Made by a program: the position numbers and the translations under genes. From Agapanthus africanus (Eukaryota; Streptophyta; Magnoliopsida; Asparagales; Amaryllidaceae), in assembly GCA_030015575.1 (NCBI GenBank), contig JASDDO010000006.1:320960361-321024360 (forward strand): a stretch of DNA of 64,000 nt. Reading direction: 5' to 3'. The notes beneath the pieces were generated by a model that saw nothing but the letters and a program-made list of their open reading frames with translations, had not been told where the DNA came from and searched no databases. Shown piece after piece: positions 1 through 10,528 of the stretch; within the stretch, counting starts at the first letter, position 1, and every line of letters starts with the position of its first letter.

Positions 1-18
1 TACATTGTATGGCTACCT

Positions 19-381
19 CTAAGGGTGCGACTCGCCCTGACATATGCGCCGCCCTAAGATGTCCAATGCCACCGGCGGCTGCACGGGTATTGCGGCAATA
101 GAAGGCCGAAGGAGACCTTCTGAAGTCCAGTTGACCTCCTCCACAGTGTAATTTATCGGAGGTGCATCTGCATAAGCAATCGCTGAAATAGGCTCCGAGG
201 GTGTCACACAGGAAAAGCTCCGTCGGCCCATAATAATTTGGTTGTACCATTTACCCCATAGATGAAGACTCTTGTGCTTCGGGTCATGGTCTTTTATCAA
301 CGCAAAAACCTCGCAATCTATAGGTGTTTCAGGGAACCCGCCTCCTGAGCGAATGAATGGGAAGGAGGTGTCGGAAGACAT
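19..381 (-). CDS. Antisense reading frame of E0, 120 codons, unrecognised
   Basis: An open frame of 120 codons on the strand opposite to E0, in the position where Tat elements carry extra antisense genes. I do not recognise the product. It starts MSSDTSFPFIRSGGG, has an aromatic patch (HLWGKWYNQIIMGRR) near residues 41-55, and is otherwise neutral with no evident membrane segment or zinc motif. It does not align by eye with aORF-B of E1, E2 or E3. A minus-strand TATA at 1059-1066 lies about 680 bases upstream, so the transcript would have a long leader or an intron. The 3' end may run on beyond the window. Part of a fossil element. Confidence 0.4.
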   Translation of the reverse strand: MSSDTSFPFIRSGGGFPETPIDCEVFALIKDHDPKHKSLHLWGKWYNQIIMGRRSFSCVTPSEPISAIAYADAPPINYTVEEVNWTSEGLLRPSIAAIPVQPPVALDILGRRICQGESHP

Positions 382-1168
382 AGTACCTGCGCGGAAAAGA
401 ACGAATTTTCAGCCGCCAATGCTATAAATTAAATTCTATTACAAAGTACTATAAATCCGTACCGCACTGCAATGCAGTTAAAAGGGACCAAAGGGGACCC
501 ATAAAATCTAAATGACAGTTCATCATTAATAAAACAGCCTCATCATTTGACGAGGCTGTCATTAAATGAGAAATCCCTCGGGCAGAGGAGTAAAACCCCC
601 ATTAAGAGCAGCGCCCTTCACTAGACAAACGTCTATCAAAGTCTAATGATAAAGGAATAAAATTCCTCAAGAAGAGCCTTGCTCTGAGAAGATGATGGAA
701 TAATCCATCAAAAAATAAAATTTCATGAACAAACTCTTAAGAGTTCTTCTATATGATCTGAAAGGAGCAAAGCTCCATTAATGGATTAAGAAATCATAAG
801 CAAGATCCTTTTAGAGAGCAAAGCTCTGTTAATAAAATCCTAAAAAGGATTTTCTTTAGATCAAACATCTATGAAGAGCAAAGCTCTGTTAATGGGTGAA
901 ACCCTAAAAGATGTTTCAAAAAGATTTGATCTTTTACCTAATCTGACAGAGTTCTGTCCTTAAAAATTCTTAAGAAGAAGAGCTGCGCTCTGAAGAAGAA
1001 AATAATTTCTCAAGAAGGATTGAAAATGAACAGGGGTCATCTCAAGGGCCAAGGGTCCTATTTATAGGCACTAAGTGCCGTTTCAATTCTTCGGTTGATC
1101 CAAAAGTCGAGATGTTGCCACCGCTGCACCCATGTGTGGACCCCGTAAGCGCAACGGTAGGAGACATT
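382..1168. other. Palindrome-rich 3' tail of E0, non-coding
   Basis: No gene seen. The stretch is made largely of short inverted repeats separated by a few A or T bases, for example AGAGCAAAGCTCT (several times between about 770 and 890), GGGTGAAACCCT near 895 and GACAGAGTTCTGTC near 945. The last 130 bases align with E1 22830-22966. The block before the LTR (GGTAGGAGACATT, 1156-1168) is the likely polypurine tract. Confidence 0.55.
1059..1066 (-). promoter_or_regulatory. Antisense TATA box of E0
   Basis: On the minus strand this reads TATAAATA within CCTATAAATAGG. The same position in E1 (22855-22862) has TATAAGTA in an alignable context, upstream of the E1 antisense gene. This points to a conserved promoter firing antisense to the element. 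Confidence 0.5.
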
Positions 1169-3651
1169 TGTTTCCCCAATTAGAGCAAAGCTCTATTCAG
1201 AATTCAAACTTTGAATTAAAGCTGCGCTTTTATAAAAGCACTGCGCTACAACTAACGCACCCCGTGCAAAGCGCATAGACACTAGCGCTAGATGTGCTGC
1301 ACTACAGGTAGCGCGTCACGTGCAAAGCATGTGTACGCTAGCACTAAGAGCGCTGCGCTCCAAGTAGCGCACCGTGGGCAGAGCACATATGCGCTAGCGC
1401 TGGAACTAAAAGCTCCTCACCGTTAGATCAAAAATCTAATAATAATGATAAATCATTAATTAACCAAAATTAAATTCGGTTAAGGAAAGATTTCTCAAAA
1501 TCTTTCCAAACAACAAAATTGTGCTCTGTAAATCAGAGCACCGTTGGATCAATGATCCAATGGCAAATAAAAATTACCAAAGACAGAATAAATTCTGCAT
1601 GGAAAGATTTCCCAATCTTGTTAAAAAATAAGAAGATTGCCTTCTTTAAACCAGAAGCCCTTGGATCAAAGATCCGACGGTAGGGAAATCCCCAAATCAA
1701 TTGAAGAAAAGATCTCCTTAACTAATTGAAGCAATCTGCCTCCCCTATATAAAGGACCCGAGACTTCAAGTTTTATAGAGAGGAACCCTCCCATAAACTT
1801 TGAGAAAATCTCAAGAAGAGGAAGAAGCTCTCGGCAAAGGAAGATAATTATTTTTCAAGATAAAAAAGAAAGACGAAATCGTCTTAATATAATCAGAAGT
1901 ATTTACTTCTTTCACAGATTATAGATCTATAAGACAAAATTGTCTTTCACAAAAGAGATTATGAACATCTCATTATAGGGGGGGGGGAATTATTCAATTC
2001 TCTTAGGATCACAAATCCATAAAGGCAAAGCCTTTCATCAAAAAGAGATTGAAACATCTCCTATGAACTAAGAACTTTGTTCTTAGAATTTTGAGACAAA
2101 GCCTCTTATCAAAGAACAGATAATCTGCAGAGCGCAAAATTAACCTAAGAAGAGCCTTAGCGCTCCTAATTCAAAAGTGCCTTAGTGCTCTTCATCTAGC
2201 GCTCAGCGCTAAGCGCGCCACGTGCTCCTCACGTGTGCGCTGCATTACTAAAAGCGCTCTGCAGTTAATTATATGGTACCAGCGCCAAACGCCTCAACGC
2301 TTCAACTATAGCGCATCTGCTCTCTTCATTTAGCGCTAAGCGCATTAGCACTTCACATCTGGCGCTAAGCGCACTAGCGCTTTAATCATAGTGCCTTGCG
2401 CTTATTGACTGGCGTTAGAGTCAGGTGCACTACATGCTTTTATGTGCGCTTGGGTAGAACTTAAATTGTTCTTTGAATAAACCCTAGAGCTATGATGAAT
2501 GCTCAGCATTCAGTAAAAGACAAAAATTGTCAGAAGCTAAATCAATGCTCAGCATTGTTAAAAGAGCTGAGCTTAAACAAATGCTTAACATCCCAAAATA
2601 AATGTTAAAACATTTTAACTTGATTGAACTTAGCCCAAGATTGGCCATAAGTCCTCAAATTCAGCTTAATTGAGCCTACATACTCATAAATCACAGATTT
2701 TAGCCCCAAATTGGACTACAGATCTTTCAACCAACTCACATCGGTTCGAGGGTACATCTTTTTATTCCTCTGATATTTGTCGTTGTAATCCTTCAACGTC
2801 TTCAGAGAGGTAACGGGTCCCGACGACCAAACATTTCATAGACTGTGGGGTCCTTAAGCCTATGGACTATGATATCCTTAACCTTGACTGTGAGGTCTTT
2901 AAACTCACGGACTATGATGTCCTTAACCTCGACTGTGAGGTCTTTAAACTCATGGACTATGATGTCCTTAACCTTGACTGTGAGGTATTTAAACCCAGGG
3001 ACTATGATGTCCTTAACCTCAACCGCGATGTCTTTAAACTAACATTGGACTGTAATGTCCTTAAACTAATCGACCGCAATGTCTCTAAACTAAACAATAG
3101 AGCCCAAATGCTCTCTTGTTGGATCTAAATGATCCCGTTGAGTTGATCTTAGTCTAAAAATTAGACTAACGTATCCTCAACGAACGTTTAAGTTGATCTT
3201 AGTCCCAAATGAGACTAACGTATCCTTAAACCCAACCGCCAAACCCAAATTTAAGAAGATACGGATTTGGACTAATCCACGCCCTACGGGCGACAACATA
3301 CATTAGTCTCCGTATACAATCCACGGGTAACCAAAAACAAAACAAATACCCACAACACGAAGTGATCATCTGGAGAAGGAGAAAGTGGTTACCGCGATAT
3401 GGTAGCGTAATTAACCGCAGGGGCTTGCGCCTGCAGGGAAGAGCGTCCCCACAATCAAAAACCCTTCAAATGAGGGGGAATCTGACGAAATCTGCTACAT
3501 CGGCCGCATCCGTTTGAACCTTCGATGCATGGTGCCATAAATCAACTTGGCATTTTTGGAGAGCTGGACGGATAGCACCAATTAGCATCTGCCCCGAAAT
3601 TCAGGCGAGACGGACCCGCACGGTCTTATTTCCGCGTTTCGGTGGGGAACA
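1169..3651 (+). repeat. 3' LTR of E0, 2.48 kb
   Basis: Starts TGTTTCCCC and ends GGGGAACA. The promoter TATATAAA at 1746-1753 (context CCCTATATAAAGGACCC) matches the E1 LTR promoters at 4912 and 23584. Upstream of it are short palindromes of many different sequences; downstream are GCGC-rich palindromes such as AGCGCT. A 42-bp tandem repeat lies at 2838-3092, and the last 500 bases are highly similar to the ends of both E1 LTRs and, inverted, of N1. The terminal GGGGAACA is shared with N1 rather than E1, whose LTR ends GGTAAACA. Confidence 0.8.
2838..3092 (+). repeat. VNTR in E0 LTR (about 42-bp units, then shorter units)
   Basis: Tandem units built on GGAC...GTCC: ACTATGATGTCCTTAAC then CTTGACTGTGAGGTCTTTAA, repeated about five times, followed by two or three shorter units (GGACTGTAATGTCCTTAAAC). 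The same family lies at 6249-6712 in N1 (more units) and at 9624-9712 and 24570-24655 in the E1 LTRs (about three units). Open frames across this block are by-products of the repeat. Confidence 0.8.
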
Positions 3652-3906
3652 GCCGTCAAGATGTTGATGCCAGAGTTTCCCGACGGTGGGCTTTGGCTCG
3701 AGTACCCCCTCGAGGATGAGACGTAGAGGGACGCCGCCGGAAATGCTGCCGGGGGGAAGGCTCCTTGTGGGAGCGTTGGGGATAAGGCTATCACCCTGGC
3801 TCCCAATGCCGAAGCCCCTGTTGAGGGCGCCGACCCTAAGGCCGCCACCCCGGCTTCCGACGCTGGCGCGGAGCACATTGAGGTCTTCCCTGGCCCCGAG
3901 GCCTGA
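3652..3906 (+). pseudogene. aORF-A of E2, C-terminal remnant
   Basis: Antisense to E2. The first codons (AVKMLMPEFPDGG) align with the C-terminal part of aORF-A in E3 (AVKEAMPEFVDCELLARFP, near 37600), and both continue as an Ala/Gly/Pro/Glu-rich tail. E0 is inserted right at the start of this piece, so the rest of the gene lies beyond E0. The stop is followed by a T-rich 3' UTR holding the conserved stem-loop at 3969. Part of a fossil element; the family is described under the E3 copy at 35680. Confidence 0.6.
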
Positions 3907-3963
3907 GCCTCTTTGCTTTCTTCCTTTTTTTGTTTTGGAATTTTGTAAGCCTTCGGGCGATTT

Positions 3964-3990
3964 TGTAAGGCTGAGGAGCCTACAATATTT
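3964..3990 (+). terminator. Conserved 3' UTR stem-loop of an antisense gene (E2 aORF-A)
   Basis: TGTAAGGCTGAGGAGCC followed by TACAATATT. The core GGCTGAGGAGCC (3969-3980) folds into a 4-bp stem with a GAGG loop. The same motif follows aORF-B of E2 (26845), aORF-A of E3 (37867) and aORF-B of E3 (39883). The TGTAA next to it resembles plant far-upstream polyadenylation signals. Confidence 0.6.
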
Positions 3991-6248
3991 TTTTAAAGAC
4001 TCCCAAGTAGTGAATAATACCATTTTGCAGAAATCTTTGTGTGGTAATGTTTTCATTTTCCTCGCCTGACGAGCCATGCGTTAGGTTTGTGACCGGTCCT
4101 TTAGTTGGCTATCGCGCATCGAGTTAAATCCAATTATTTATCAAGTGTACGAAGGCTGGTGTAAGGTCGGCATCCTTATGGCCCCGAAGTCGAGGTGGCG
4201 ATTGCTCACTGAAAGTATGTCGGTTGGCACCTCCGAGTAGAAAGGTGTAGATTTGCCCATTCCTTCGAGTTGGACCAGCGATCACCTCTCTTAAGATTGG
4301 TCGGCGTTTGCCAAGGTTGAGGGTTTCTAATCCTTAGTACAGATGGGTGTTTCCCCTAATAAAAGAGCAAAGCTCTTTTCAAATTTTGAAAGGTAGTGCC
4401 TCACGTGCCTTGCACGAGAGCGCCCGCTCCAAGAGTTTAAAACTTTGAGGCAGCGCCTCACGTGCCTTGCACGAGGGTGCCAGCGCCAAGAGTTAAAAAT
4501 TCTTTGGCAACGCCTCACGTGCTTCGCACGAAGACGCCAGCGCCAGAACTAAAAGCTCTCTGTTAGACAAAACCGTTGGATCAAAAATCTAACGGAGGTG
4601 ATAAATCATCAAAATGCAGAATTAAATTCTGCTGAGAAAATATTCCTCAAATCTTTCTAAATAAGAAAGATTACTCTCTGTAAAACAGAGCACCATTGGA
4701 TTAAAAAGCCAATGGTGATTAAAAATCACCTATCTGCAGAATAAATTCTGTATGGGAAAATATTTCCCTAATCTTTTTAAAAAGGAGAAAGATATCTTCT
4801 GTAAAATAGAAGTCTTTGGATCAAAGATCCAACGGTGGATAAAATCCCCAAATTAATTAAATATCTATCAATGAGAGATTTCTTTAATTAAATCAACAAA
4901 CTTGCCTCTACTATATAAAGGACCCAACACTTCAAGTCTTGTACAGAGGAATCCCCCCATAAACTTCAAAAAAAAGGGAAGAGAATAAGCAAGAAGAAAG
5001 CTTTAAGAGAGAAGAAAGAAGAATACATTTTTTCAAGGTAAATAAAAATAATAGAGATCAGAGCATCTCATCTGTATAACCAAGGGTTTAACCCTTATAA
5101 AAGAACTTAGTTCTTTCTCTAGATCTGAGATCCATGAGACAAGTCTCCAACAAAATGAGAATTTAATTCTCATTAGGGTGAACTTGTTCTTGTGGATCAA
5201 AGATCCAGAAAAGAACAGAGAATTGAACTCTTCAGAATAGAATATACAATGAAAACCTAGCGCCAAATGCCTCATGTGCCCCTCACGTGGGCGCTACTCA
5301 ATAAGAAGTGCCTAGTACTCAGTGGTTGGCGCTCAGCGCCAACCACCTCATGTGCTCCTCATGTGGGCGCTACTCAATAAGGAGTGCCTAGCACTCAGTT
5401 TTTGGCGCTCGGCGCTAAGCGCCTCACGTGCCCCTCACGTGGGCGCCATTCAACATAAAGCGCTTGTTCCCCTCCAAAAGACGGCGCGACACCGCGTCTT
5501 GCCTGAGATTCGGGGCAGATGCTAATAGGTGCTATCCGTCCACCTCTTCGAAGATGCCAAGTTGATTTATGGCACCACGTATCGAAGGTTTAGACGGATG
5601 CGTCCGATGTAGCAGACTTCGTCAGATTCCCCCTCGTTTGAGGGGTTTTTGATTGTGGGGACGCTCTTCCCTGCAGGCGCAAGCCCCTGCAGTTAATTAC
5701 GCTACCGCATTGCGGTAACAACTTTCTCCTTCTCCAGATGGTCACTTCGTGTCGTGGGTGTCTGTGTTGTACTTCGTTGCCCGTGGATTGTTTACGGAGA
5801 CTGAGTTATGTCGTCGCCCGTAGGGCGTGGACTAGTCCAAATCCGTATTATCTTAGATTTGGGTTTGGGGGGGTTTGGTTTGAGGATACGTCAGCCATAC
5901 TTGAGGCTAAGATCAACTCAAACGTTTGTTAAGGATACGTTAGTCTAACTTTGTGACTAAGATCAACTTAACGGGATCGTTTAGATCCGACAAAAGAGCG
6001 TTTGGACTCTAATGTTCCAGTTTAGAGACATAGTGGCCCATGAATGTATGGCCGTCGGGACCCGTCACCTCTCTGACGACGTTGAAGGATTACAACGACG
6101 GATGTCAGAGGAGTTCAGAGATGTACCCTCGAGCCAGAGTTAATTGGGGGGATTTATAGTCCACTCTGTTTGAAGGTTTAAGGATACGTTAGCCATCTTT
6201 GAGGCTAAGATCAACTTAAACGGGACCGTTTAGATCCGACAGAAGAGC

Positions 6249-6712
6249 ATGCGGGGCTCTATTGTTATGGTTTTAAGGACATTGTGGTCCATGGGTAGTT
6301 TAAGGACATTGCGGTTCGTGGGTAGTTTAAGGACATTGCGGTCCATGGATAGTTTAAGGACATTGCGGTCCATGGGTAGTTTAAGGACATTGCGGTCCAT
6401 TGTTAGTTTTAAGACATCTCGTTCAAGGTTAAGGACGTCGTAGTCCATGGGTTTAAGGATCCCACAGTCCATTGTTAGTTTTGAGACATCTCGGTCAAGG
6501 TTAAGGACGTCGTAGTCCATGGGTTTAAGGACCCCACCGTCCATTGTTAGTTTTAAGACATCTCGGTCAAGGTTAAGGACGTCGTAGTCCATGGGTTTAA
6601 GGACCCCACAGTCCATTGTTAGTTTTAAGACATCTCGGTCAAGGTTAAGGACGTCGTAGTCCATGGGTTTAAGGACCCCACAGTCCGGTATGTGCTCTGG
6701 ATGCTTCACACG
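6249..6712 (-). repeat. VNTR in N1
   Basis: About 12-14 units. At the low-coordinate end the unit is about 27 bp (GGACATTGCGGTCCATGGG then TAGTTTAA); it then alternates into units of about 70 bp containing GGACGTCGTAGTCCATGGG and TTTTAAGACATCTCGG. Each unit centres on an inverted repeat GGAC...GTCC. Same family as 2838-3092. Confidence 0.85.
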
Positions 6713-8599
6713 GGTTCACTGCCGTGCTTGGCGAGGACCAGGCTCCGCTCTGGACGTTTTCCACGGGGTCAAAGAGTGACATTATCCGCGTTCCACGTAA
6801 CCAGGAATTTGCATTAGACATGAGTTTAAGGACCCCACAGTCCATGTCAATGTGTGGTCGTCGGGACCCGTTACCTCTTTGAAGACATTGAGGGATTACA
6901 ATGCCAAGTATCAAAGGAGTGACGAGATGTACCCTAGAACCGGAGTGGATTAAATAGTCCTTGGCCCAATTTGGGGTCAAGACGAATTAATTAGGTTATG
7001 AGTCCATTAGACCAGTTAATCATCAATTGAGGACTTATGGCCATCTTGGGCTAAGTCCAATCATGAGAGGCTTTGCCTCTATACATTTAGGCCAATTGGG
7101 CCAAAGCATAGTGTTAAACACTACAGAGCAGTCAGTGTTGAACACTGGGAATGGGGTTGACAAGTTAGTGTTTAACACTAAAAGAATATTTGATGTTAAA
7201 CATCAACAACAATGCTTTTTCAGATTAGTGTTAAACACTAAGTTAATCAGTGTTGAACACTGCAAATAAAGATCTCAGATTAGTGTTTAAACACTAAGGT
7301 AATCAGTGTTGAACACCGCGGATAAAGCTTTTTATTTAGTGTTGAACACTAAGGCCCAACAGTGTTTTAACACTGGGATCAAGAGTTTTAATTTAGTGTT
7401 AAACACTAAGGCAAGAGGGGTCACGTGGCAGCACGTGAGAGCGCCCTCCCTTCATTTGTTCTGCTGAGATTACAGAGCATCACGTGCCGTCACGTGATGG
7501 GCATTCAAATGCCTATGTATTGGAGCTTCTGCCGAGGGTCACGTGGGTCACGTGGGATGCTGCCTCAAAGTATTTTGCTTAGAGGCTTTGTTAATCTTTT
7601 TTCAGGAATTAAATTCCTCGAACTGTAAATTTCACAGGAATTAAATTCCTACTTCCTTTCGAAGACTTTGTTTTCTGGAATAGAGTTTAACTCTGAATTT
7701 TCTGTGGGAATTAAATTCCTCATATATGTGAAGGGCTGAATAGGGTTAAACCCTAATAAAAGTTTTTAAGGAGTTTAAACTTCTATCCTCTGTTAAATTA
7801 TGATTAAGGGAATTAAATTCCTGCTGTTTCAACAGAACTAGGTTCTTAATTAGGGTTAAACCCTGTTTCTTTTTTGTTCTGAAGGAATTAAATTCCCATG
7901 ATATAGGGTCAAGCCCTACTTTTATTTTAAAGGAATTAAATTCCTATAGTTCTGTGAGAATTAAATTCTCGTGTTTGCATTCCTTCTCCATGTTTTGGAT
8001 CTGCATGGCAGGATCTCAACCCGTTGAGAATTAAATTCTCAACCTTAAGGGGAGATGTGCACTTTGCAGATCTTCCATCAAAGAGAGAAGAAATATGTTC
8101 TTCTGTTTTTATATTATCAGAGTTAAACTCTGTTGAGAATTAAATTCTCTTTTTTTTCCAAAAGGCCTTCCCTTTCTTACCTAGGGTTTTTGCAGAAGAT
8201 CCGAGTCTTTTCAAAGTATCAAAGCTCTTCTCCTTTTTCTTTTTTTTTTTCTCTGCGCAGGTCTATGTTTCTCTGTGTCTCTTGGCTCCTATTTATAGGA
8301 GAAGCAGCCGAATCAATCAGTTTTTGACGAATCTTCATTGAGATTTGATTTGCATTCATCATTCATTTTGGGCCGTTGGATTATTAGGTGAATTTTATTC
8401 ACCATTGGATTTTAAATCCAGAGATTCTCCCTTGTTATTTTGGTTAGATTTAAAGGGGAAATCTTTCCAAACCCGAGATTTTCCCATAGATAGATGATAT
8501 TTCATCACCTCTGAATCTTTAATTTGATTGGTTCCAGATAGTTGCTTTCCTTTGGAAAGATTTGAATTTCTCTCTGAATTTAATTCTGTTGACAAAATG

Positions 8600-9065
8600 G
8601 GCTTTGAAAGCCGGTCACGTATGACCACGTGACCCATGGTCACGTGTGAGCACGTGACCCCCCTTTGGAATGAGCCTTTTCCTTTCTTTTGCGCTTTGTC
8701 TTCTGATTGCTGCTAAAACGTCACGTGCTACCACGTGACCCCTGGTCACGTGTGAGCACGTGACCCTTGTTTGAACTCTCTTTCTTCGGTTCTTTTGGAG
8801 AACGAGTCTGCTGTCTTGAACGTCACGTGCCAACACGTGACCCTGGTCACGTGGGAACACGTGACCTCTTCTGAAGCCTTTTCTTGACTTGATCAGAGAA
8901 CTTGTGTGCCTTTGACGCTTGCATTTAAATGTCACGTGTCGCCACGTGACCCTGGTCACGTGGGAACACGTGACTCTTTCTGAAGCCCATTTTCTCCAGC
9001 GTAGTCAGGAAACTGAACTTGATTTGATGATGCCTTTTAGGTGTCACGTGCCAACACGTGACCCC
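8600..9065 (-). promoter_or_regulatory. G-box (CACGTG) array in the U3 of N1
   Basis: I count 17 CACGTG hexamers in about 465 bp, in clusters of three to four spaced roughly 100 bp apart, typically GTCACGTGnnnnCACGTGAC pairs. Six more lie at 7420-7560. CACGTG is the core bound by plant bHLH and bZIP factors (established). The array lies upstream of the N1 TATA box, so an enhancer role is a reasonable inference. Confidence 0.7.
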
Positions 9066-10267
9066 TTTTTTTGAAGCTTTTCCCAGAAGCTTTCCTGATT
9101 TTAAATCAGGAAACAGCGCTCGGTACTATTTAGACAGCGCCTAACGCCCTGCGCTTAGCACCAAGCGCCTCACGTGCTCCGCATGTGGGCGCCATAAAGA
9201 GTGTTTAACACTCCATAAAAATAAAAAAAGGGAAAAGTAAAGTAAAGTGTGAGCGTCGGAACCCATATAAATGCCCAGCATTGTTCGCACAGAAAGGGGA
9301 CTGAGCCCAAGCAAATGTTTAGCACTTTATTTAAATGACAAAGACTGAGTGGGCTGAGCCCAAGTTGACCAAATCCCTAATTCTGATCAACCGAGCCCAT
9401 GTGCTCATTATTTTCCAAGTTGGTCTTAGTCCCAAACACGACTACTGATCTTCCGACAGGATATTCATCTTACACATCCCCTCAATCCGGAAATTAGTTC
9501 AAGGGTACATCTCTCCATATCTCTGATACATGCCATTGTAATTTTTCAACGTCTTAAGAGAGATGGCGGGTCCCGACAACCAACAACTCTTTGGTGCACT
9601 CCCAAATCGATGAGTACATCCCACTATGGACCGAAACGTCCTTAAACTAACAACAGACCGAAACGTCCTTAAACTAGCTATGGACCGGAACGTCCTTAAA
9701 CTAACACAATAGAGCCCAAATGCTCTTTTGTTGGATCTAAATGATCCTAAAAAATCCTGTTGAGTAGATCTTAGTCTAAAATTAGACTAATGTATCCTCA
9801 ACAAATATTTAAGTTGATCTTAATCTCAAACGAGATTAACGATCCTTAAATCAACCCAAACCCAAATCTAAGAATATACGGATTTGGACTAATCCACGCC
9901 CTACGGGCGATAACATAAATTAGTTTCCGTATACAATCCACGGGTAACCAAAAATAAAAAAAAAAACATGATATGAAGTGACCTTCTGGAGTAGGAGAAA
10001 GTAGTTATCGCTATGCGGTAACGTAATTAACTGCAGGGGCTTGCGCCTGCAGGGAAGAGCATCCCCATAATCAAAAAACCCTTAAAAACGAGGGGGAATC
10101 CGACGAAGTCTGCTACAACGGCCGCATCCGTCTAAACCTCGGATACACGGTGCCATAAATCAACTTGGTATTTTCGGAGAGGTGGACGGATAAACCCAAA
10201 TAGTATCTGCCTCCAAAGTCAGGCAAGACGACTCATCCCGGTTCGTCTTTATTTTCGGCGGTAAATA

Positions 10268-10291
10268 GATTCTGGAACACCCGGTGGGACC
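10268..10291 (+). promoter_or_regulatory. Candidate primer-binding site of E1
   Basis: TGGAACACCCGGTGGGACC starts six bases after the LTR end. TGG at the start is what a tRNA CCA end would pair with. I could not assign the tRNA. Confidence 0.4.
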
Positions 10292-10528
10292 TTTTCCTCT
10301 TTCCACCCCACACTTCGTGTGTCGTGTTCTCGAATGGTGGAAGTTGACACTGTTGTTCCAACTGGGAACAACTTTGAACCGCTAAGAAGGGTGCGAAAGA
10401 ACTCTCCGACCGCGGTGCTGAAGAAATCACCCCCACATGTTGAAAACATGGTATAGGCGAAGCCGGAGCAGTCCCCTCAGCGGCTGTCATCCCAAATCCA
10501 CAGAGTCTGGCGGAAAGTCCAGAATTCT

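Larger units (their letters stand above)
1..3651 (+). mobile_element. E0: Tat/Ogre-like LTR retrotransposon, 3' end only
   Basis: This is the 3' part of a plus-strand element that begins left of the window. It holds an antisense reading frame (19-381), a palindrome-rich tail, and a complete LTR (1169-3651). The element ends in CA at 3651, directly against the aORF-A coding remnant of E2, so E0 inserted into E2. GCCGT (3652-3656) is the expected right-hand target duplication; the left copy is outside the window. The tail just before the LTR aligns with E1 upstream of its 3' LTR (shared CATCTCAAGGGCCAA and the following TATA), so E0 and E1 are related families. No pol is visible in the part seen. 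It looks broken or at least incomplete within this window. Confidence 0.75.
5465..9115 (-). mobile_element. N1: solo LTR of an E0-type family, 3.65 kb
   Basis: Runs TG...CA on either strand and is flanked by a perfect 5-bp duplication, GCGCT (5460-5464 and 9116-9120), inside the 5' LTR of E1. On its own (minus) strand it starts in a palindrome (CTGATTTAAAATCAG, near 9095-9109). It then has a G-box array (8600-9065), a TATA box TATAAATA (8290-8297), a long leader full of palindromes (GAATTAAATTC, TTAGTGTTAAACACTAA), a VNTR (6249-6712) and an end matching the E0 LTR end. There is no internal domain, so it is a recombined solo LTR. It is longer than the E0 and E1 LTRs, mainly through its repeats. 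Confidence 0.85.
4348..10267 (+). repeat. 5' LTR of E1, interrupted by N1
   Basis: Two pieces, 4348-5464 and 9116-10267, about 2.26 kb together, match the 3' LTR (22967-25207) end to end. The promoter TATATAAA is at 4912-4919. Upstream are three CACGTG-containing modules (GCGCCTCACGTG...GCACGAG...GCGC) and palindromes such as GAGCAAAGCTC. The nested solo LTR N1 lies between the two copies of GCGCT. A three-unit GGACCGAAACGTCC repeat is at 9624-9712. The LTR ends GGTAAATA at 10267, where the 3' LTR has GGTAAACA. Confidence 0.85.

Noticed and set aside
2845-3128. Repetitive proteins (DYDVLNLDCEVFKL units), here and at 6230-6709 on the minus strand
   Set aside because: They are translations of the LTR VNTR; unit number varies and no start, promoter or family supports a protein.
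3601-4077. Minus-strand frames of 98 and 158 codons
   Set aside because: They are shadows of the aORF-A remnant and its 3' UTR on the other strand; GC-rich codon bias opens the frame.
5033-5275. Minus-strand frame of 80 codons with a relative at 23679-23951
   Set aside because: It is repeated only because both lie in the same place of the two E1 LTRs; it covers the palindromic leader and shows no domain.
10268-10291. Naming the tRNA primer of E1
   Set aside because: The TGG start fits a PBS, but I could not match the rest to a plant tRNA from memory.
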